From positions 186,001 to 250,000 of the forward strand of contig NZ_JBBPFS010000003.1 of assembly GCF_038069765.1 (NCBI RefSeq): a stretch of DNA of 64,000 nucleotides. Direction: 5' to 3'. This stretch comes from Arthrobacter_B sp038069765. Its GTDB lineage: Bacteria; Actinomycetota; Actinomycetes; Actinomycetales; Micrococcaceae. Below the pieces are notes generated by a model that saw only the letters and a program-made list of their open reading frames with translations, was not told the DNA's origin and did not search any database. Both the position numbers and the translations under genes were made by a program. Below are positions 61,799-64,000 of the stretch, one piece after another (position 1 is the stretch's first letter; every line of letters begins with the position of its first letter).

Positions 61799-64000
61799 CT
61801 ACTCGGTCAGCTGGGACAGGGCATTGCGTAAATCGGTTCGTCCCGAAACGTGCAGCTTGGCGAACACCCGGCCCAAATGCCAGTCCACCGTCCGGGCCGA
61901 GAGATGGAAGCTCCGGCCCAGGGCGGCGCTTGTTTCTCCGGCGGCAGCCTGGAGCGCCAGATTCCGCTCGAAGTCACCGAGCTGTGTCAGTCCGTGTTCC
62001 ACGCTGTTCAGCGGCGACAGTGCCCGGAAGCACTCATACTCCAGCTGCCGGGCCCGCCGGACGACGGCGCGGGTGGCGTGGCCGTCGCCCAGCATACGGG
62101 CGGCGTGCGCAGCTCCGTGTCCGAGGAGGCTGTTCCGCTGCCCAAGCGCTGCTTCCGCGGCCCGGATCAGGGCTGCTATGTCATCGGTGAGCAGCCCGGC
62201 GGCCAGTTGGCCGTACACATGCGCCGGCGTCCCGTCTGCTGCCGCGGCTGTTGCCGCCAGGTCCCGGGCTGCGGCACGGTGCCCGCGCAGCGCCGCGGCG
62301 GAGAACCCGAGGAGCGCATTGGGAACATCGCCTGCCCGCAGCTCCTCGGCGGCATAGCGGTGCAGCTCTGCCGCTGCCGCCGCCGGCTGGCCTGACCGTG
62401 ATCCAAGGATGCGGAAATAGCGGACTGCCGAGTCGATGGCGGGGTCGGTCCGGCCGGCGGCTTCCAGCGGGGACGGCAGCTCCATGACCGGATCGGTTTC
62501 CCGCTTCAGCAGGGCACAGTATCTTGCAGCAGCCGCAGCGAGCGGCATGAGATTGTCCGGATCATGGGATTCCAGCTGCGCCAGCGCCGGCTGCAGGGAT
62601 TCCAGGCCCGCATCACTGCGCCCGGCGTAGGCGTGAACCAGTCCCACGGGGAGTTCGACGCCGGTGGAGGTATGCAGCCCCGAGACGTTCCCGGATTCCA
62701 CGGTGGAGCGGGCCATGCCCAGTGCCGCTTCCAGTTCTCCGCACCGGATCAGGAGGAAGAAGAGATGGTGGAAAAGCAGTTCCCGCGTGCGGACATCGGT
62801 CTGGAGGCCCGCGGACAGCCGGGCGCGGATCTGGGACGCCAGGGCCCCTGCTTCACTAAACCGGCCGGCGGCAGCACTTTGCTGAGCCCGGCGGATGCCG
62901 GCCCACAGCCGAAGGTCCGGCGGTGCGGCGGGATCAGCGAAATCGTCCGCCAGGGATGCCGGCAGCTCGCCTAACCTGCCGGCCAGGGACAAAAGTTCCG
63001 CACGCGCCAGCGTCACTTCCAGCCGGGGGCCGGGACGCGCACCGGAATCCTCGGGCAGAATCCGCTCGGCCTGTTCCAGCAGGTGCTCCGGGACATCAGC
63101 ACAGGCGGGGGTCCGGGCGGCGCTCAGGGCACGGCCGGTCAGGGCCCTCAGCTGCAGTTCGCGTGGGGCTTCCCGAACTGCGGTTTCCGCCGCGGCGAGC
63201 ACCCCGTGCGCCTGGGCATGCCTGCCCTCGGCGCGCAGCGCATCGGCTTCCTCCAGTACGACGGCGAGGGGACGCGGTGCGGCCACGGCGCGCGCGTACC
63301 GGAGGGCGGCACCGGTATCGCCGGTTTCATTGGCCCAGCGCGCCGCCGCCAGCGCCGTTCCGGGTTCCGGTGCAATTCCCACGGACAGGGACCAGGCAGC
63401 CAGGCCGGCGGCGGTTGCTCCGGCAAGGGCAGCGGCGTCCACCACCCGTGTCACCTCTGACCAAAGGTCCCTGCTGCGGCCGAACGGAATCCTGGCGGCG
63501 ATGGTGGCAGGCTGCAGGTGCCAGGCCAGGCGCACCGGCTGGCCGTGCCCTCCATTGATGGTCAGGACCGATGCCTCTTCCAGGGCGTCCACCGTGTGGG
63601 CAGGAACAAGCTGCAGGACAATCTCCATCGGCAGCTCGCGGCACAGCGCCAGTATTTCGACGGCGCGCCGCTCCCCCGGAGTGAAGCGCCGCAGCACTGT
63701 TTCCACCCTTTCCGGCAGTTCACCCGAGTGGACCAGCGGACCGGCCCAGGTCCAGAAACCCCGGCGCTGGACCAGCGACTTGGAACTGATGTGGTCCCGG
63801 CACAGAAGGGACGCCAAAAGGGGGTTACCCCTGCTTTGCTGCCACAGCATGTGCCGGGCTCTGGTGGTCAGCGGCCCGCCGGCATTTCCGGCCAGCAGCT
63901 CCCCGGTCCGTTCCAGATCCAGCGGGGCGAGATCGATGCGCTTGAGCGACCCGTCGGTCCAAAGCCTCACATACTCCTTGTGGCACCGGATAAGGTCCCC
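61799..64000 (-). CDS. LAL-type LuxR family regulator (third; 5' end outside window)
   Basis: The frame stays open to the window's right edge, so the N-terminal ATPase part is missing from view; the GTG at 63970 is internal. What is seen corresponds to the part after the ATPase core (LWTDGSLKRIDLAPLDLERTGELLA, matching LWREGILSRVDLEPLDLAETAEL in the second LAL protein), the helical middle and the LuxR-type DNA-binding end. The end reads LGDFERNLALQAAAGETSAAL then LSARTVDWHLGRVFAKLHVSGRTDL; it deviates from the standard T-x-R-E-x-E-V/I start of the domain. It lies 266 bases upstream of the second LAL gene, on the same strand. Confidence 0.87.
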   Translation of the reverse strand, partial: GDLIRCHKEYVRLWTDGSLKRIDLAPLDLERTGELLAGNAGGPLTTRARHMLWQQSRGNPLLASLLCRDHISSKSLVQRRGFWTWAGPLVHSGELPERVETVLRRFTPGERRAVEILALCRELPMEIVLQLVPAHTVDALEEASVLTINGGHGQPVRLAWHLQPATIAARIPFGRSRDLWSEVTRVVDAAALAGATAAGLAAWSLSVGIAPEPGTALAAARWANETGDTGAALRYARAVAAPRPLAVVLEEADALRAEGRHAQAHGVLAAAETAVREAPRELQLRALTGRALSAARTPACADVPEHLLEQAERILPEDSGARPGPRLEVTLARAELLSLAGRLGELPASLADDFADPAAPPDLRLWAGIRRAQQSAAAGRFSEAGALASQIRARLSAGLQTDVRTRELLFHHLFFLLIRCGELEAALGMARSTVESGNVSGLHTSTGVELPVGLVHAYAGRSDAGLESLQPALAQLESHDPDNLMPLAAAAARYCALLKRETDPVMELPSPLEAAGRTDPAIDSAVRYFRILGSRSGQPAAAAAELHRYAAEELRAGDVPNALLGFSAAALRGHRAAARDLAATAAAADGTPAHVYGQLAAGLLTDDIAALIRAAEAALGQRNSLLGHGAAHAARMLGDGHATRAVVRRARQLEYECFRALSPLNSVEHGLTQLGDFERNLALQAAAGETSAALGRSFHLSARTVDWHLGRVFAKLHVSGRTDLRNALSQLTE

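Overview
The window is chromosomal DNA of a high-GC Gram-positive actinobacterium. Gene content and protein style (alternate-type SipW signal peptides, LAXTG surface protein, delta-60/LamG secreted proteins, LAL-type LuxR regulators, frequent GTG/TTG starts and ATGA overlaps) fit an Arthrobacter-like member of the Micrococcaceae. The genus is an inference from protein style. No rRNA, tRNA, CRISPR array, transposase or integrase was seen.

Layout. 1-592: 3' end of a Na+/H+ antiporter (NhaA). 631-4138 (minus): five-gene operon of two TasA/camelysin-like secreted proteins, a SipW-type ER-like signal peptidase and two further exported proteins. 4414-5477: low-molecular-weight tyrosine phosphatase plus VanZ-like protein. 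5728-12231: signalling block with a degenerate HPt-like protein behind a coupled 20-codon leader ORF, two paralogous membrane histidine kinases, one OmpR-type response regulator, a flavodoxin and a membrane protein. 12489-27466: first exopolysaccharide (EPS) cluster, of visibly lower G+C, with Wzy, acyltransferase, a nonsense-interrupted SGNH hydrolase, Wzx, three glycosyltransferases, an epimerase, BY-kinase, polyprenyl-phosphate sugar transferase and a DUF4012 protein. 27706-30217: LAXTG surface protein, UDP-glucose 6-dehydrogenase and a small membrane protein. 30260-33299 (minus): unknown protein, tiny membrane protein, SufU and SufS.

33652-41698: two paralogous secreted beta-propeller/FN3/LamG proteins flank a second VanZ protein and a coupled TagD-like cytidylyltransferase and glycerophosphodiesterase lipoprotein. 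41763-55444: second, high-GC EPS cluster with lipoprotein, BY-kinase, flippase, CDP-alcohol phosphotransferase, Wzy, glycosyltransferases, intact SGNH hydrolase, WcaF-like acetyltransferase, a GDP-mannose 3,5-epimerase homologue and the initiating sugar transferase. 55897-64000: three tandem LAL-type LuxR regulators, the last cut by the window end.

How it may work together (inference). The window is a cell-surface/matrix district: two Wzx/Wzy-type EPS pathways, each with its own initiating transferase, BY-kinase, flippase, polymerase and SGNH/acyltransferase decoration, plus a SipW-TasA-like protein matrix operon, surface adhesin-like proteins and a glycerol-phosphate module. The phosphatase at 4414 could oppose either kinase. 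The LAL regulators and the shared kinase/regulator block are the candidate controls.
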